Assembly: GCF_017301615.1 (NCBI RefSeq)
Contig: NZ_CP059066.1
Coordinates: 744,001-808,000, forward strand
Length of the DNA stretch: 64,000 nucleotides
From: Koleobacter methoxysyntrophicus
Lineage (GTDB): Bacteria; Bacillota; Thermosediminibacteria; Koleobacterales; Koleobacteraceae
Reading direction: 5' to 3'
A model generated the notes under the pieces. It worked only from the letters and a program-made list of their open reading frames with translations. It did no database searches and was not told where the DNA came from. A program made the translations under genes and the position numbers. This document shows, one piece after another, positions 62,847 through 64,000 of this stretch. Position 1 is the first letter of the stretch; each line of letters begins with the position of its first letter.

Positions 62847-63910
62847 TCCACCTTCTTCAGCTTCTCGGCTTCTTCTTTCATAACCAGGGCTTCAATCAAT
62901 TCGTCCAGGTCCCCATCCAGTATCAGGTCCAGCTTGTGCAGGGTAAGACCGATGCGGTGGTCCGTTACTCTGCCCTGGGGGAAATTGTACGTCCTGATCC
63001 TCTCACTCCTGTCCCCCGTCCCAACCTGGTTCTTCCTGTTTTGGGCGATTTCCGCATTTTTTTCTTCCTGAACCTTATCCAGGAGACGGGCTCTGAGGAT
63101 TTTCATAGCCTTTTCACGGTTTTTATGCTGAGATTTTTCATCCTGACATGAAACTACCATTCCCGTAGGGATATGTGTAATCCTGACGGCAGAATCGGTA
63201 GTGTTAACACTCTGTCCGCCCGGGCCTGAAGACCGGAAAACATCGATCCTGAGATCACTCGGGTCGATTTCCACATCTACTTCTTCAGCTTCAGGCAGAA
63301 CGGCTACCGTAGCCGTCGAGGTATGGATTCTTCCTCCTGACTCGGTTGTCGGAATCCGCTGGACCCTGTGCACACCGCTCTCATACTTGAGCTTGCTGAA
63401 GGCTCCCTGACCTGAAATCATAAAGATTACTTCCTTGAATCCGCCTATATCGGTATAATGAGCACTCATCATTTCCAGCTTCCATCCCTGACGTTCGGCA
63501 TACCTGGAGTACATCCGAAACAGATCCCCCGCAAAAAGGGCCGCCTCCTCACCCCCGGCACCGGCTCTGATCTCCATAATAACGTTTTTTTCATCATTGG
63601 GGTCCTTAGGAATGAGCAGCCTTTTCAGGGTTTCCTTTAATCCCTTTTCCCTCTCTTTAAGTTCTTCCAGTTCAAGCTGGGCAAGCTGTCTTAACTCTCC
63701 ATCTGTTTCGTTCCTTAAAAGCTCTTCGGTTTCAACTATCCCATCCAGGACCTTTTTATATTCCCTGAAGGTAGTTACTGTATCTTCCAGGCCGGCATGC
63801 TCTTTAACCAGTTTCTGCCATTCAGCCTGATTGGAAATTATCTCGGGGTCCCCTATCAACCGGGTTAATTCCTCATATCTTTCTTCGATTCCCTTTAGCT
63901 TTTCAAGCAT
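62843..63910 (-). CDS. prfA: Peptide chain release factor 1
   Basis: About 355 residues. [20 protein letters not shown] has the GGQ motif; [20 protein letters not shown] lies in the same domain, and the anticodon-like PxT recognition is in the RIPTTE region. It ends translation at UAG and UAA. GGTGAGG before ATG 63910. The prfA-prmC pair is standard in Firmicutes. Confidence 0.96.
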   Translation of the reverse strand: MLEKLKGIEERYEELTRLIGDPEIISNQAEWQKLVKEHAGLEDTVTTFREYKKVLDGIVETEELLRNETDGELRQLAQLELEELKEREKGLKETLKRLLIPKDPNDEKNVIMEIRAGAGGEEAALFAGDLFRMYSRYAERQGWKLEMMSAHYTDIGGFKEVIFMISGQGAFSKLKYESGVHRVQRIPTTESGGRIHTSTATVAVLPEAEEVDVEIDPSDLRIDVFRSSGPGGQSVNTTDSAVRITHIPTGMVVSCQDEKSQHKNREKAMKILRARLLDKVQEEKNAEIAQNRKNQVGTGDRSERIRTYNFPQGRVTDHRIGLTLHKLDLILDGDLDELIEALVMKEEAEKLKKVD

Positions 63911-63941
63911 ATATTCAACCTCACCACCTGTATCTGTATTT

Positions 63942-64000
63942 TTACTGCAGGACTCCTTTTAAAGCCCGTATGGCTACTTCAATCTGCCTGTCGTCAGGTT
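63942..64000 (-). CDS. C-terminal tail of a DUF1385-family gene, partial
   Basis: Only the last 19 codons are visible, ending [17 protein letters not shown] and TAA at 63942. The PDDxQxEVAIxALKxVL ending is that of DUF1385 (YqhQ-like) proteins, which in Clostridia lie directly upstream of prfA. The rest continues past the window. Confidence 0.6.
   Translation of the reverse strand, partial: PDDRQIEVAIRALKGVLQ

Overview
The window reads as a chromosomal segment of a strictly anaerobic, low-to-moderate GC Gram-positive bacterium, most likely a member of the Clostridia (Thermosediminibacterales or Thermoanaerobacterales-like). The reasons are the AGGAGG-type ribosome sites with frequent GTG and TTG starts, lipoproteins with Gram-positive signal peptides, Fe-S and flavin redox genes, an archaeal-type split glutamate synthase, a split FeoB, a PhoP/PhoR-Pst block with a Bacillus-type Pho box, and the prmC-prfA neighbourhood at the right edge. 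The genus is inference only.

Left part (1-34.7 kb). A sigma-54 activator with an N-terminal Rossmann-like domain (1673-3379) lies between a divergent TRAP-type permease and a five-gene flavin/Fe-S dehydrogenase operon. Both flanking units have well-formed -24/-12 promoters. A lipoprotein/M23 peptidase stretch carries an IscB-type omega RNA with only a stub of the iscB gene. Then follow phoU-pstBACS and phoRP, a HAD phosphatase, a DUF421/DUF4363 pair, a 5'-truncated LysM gene, a manganese (yybP-ykoY) riboswitch with no gene to control, feoA with split feoB, two small regulators and a radical SAM protein. A second sigma-54 activator (25847-27577) precedes a -24/-12 promoter, three inverted-repeat enhancer sites, and an operon for short-chain acid use: GntP-type permease, CoA-transferase, hydroxybutyryl-CoA dehydrogenase, FMN reductase, SDR reductase and thiolase.

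Middle (34.7-38 kb). This is a mobile-element graveyard: an IS110-family remnant in two places, a possible group II intron remnant, and one apparently intact ISAs1-family element with 16-bp inverted repeats and a 9-bp target duplication. That element carries a 191-bp palindromic MITE-like insert, partial copies of which recur elsewhere in the window. A VapBC-like toxin-antitoxin pair follows.

Right part (38-64 kb). Mostly housekeeping and metabolism: a DUF401 transporter, an ABC-F ATPase, cobT under a cobalamin riboswitch, a 2-hydroxyacid dehydrogenase, a radical SAM-PDZ protein with a TIGR01906 membrane protein, a cluster of six DnaA boxes, tsaD, a copper-amine-oxidase-like stalk protein, three-subunit glutamate synthase, threonine synthase, ilvD, a decayed ISL3 element that truncated an AraC regulator, a phosphatase with a coiled-coil insert, mntP, a PHP hydrolase, Sua5, a PII-like protein with a cation:proton antiporter, prmC, prfA and the tail of a DUF1385 gene. 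tsaD and Sua5 together serve tRNA t6A synthesis.

No complete novel defence or CRISPR system is visible. The most unusual items are the orphan omega RNA whose guide would come from the tail of its upstream gene, the gene-less manganese riboswitch, a palindromic repeat that supplies the C-terminus of PhoP, a likely AUU start codon, the sigma-54-controlled flavin/Fe-S oxidase unit, and the DnaA-box cluster.
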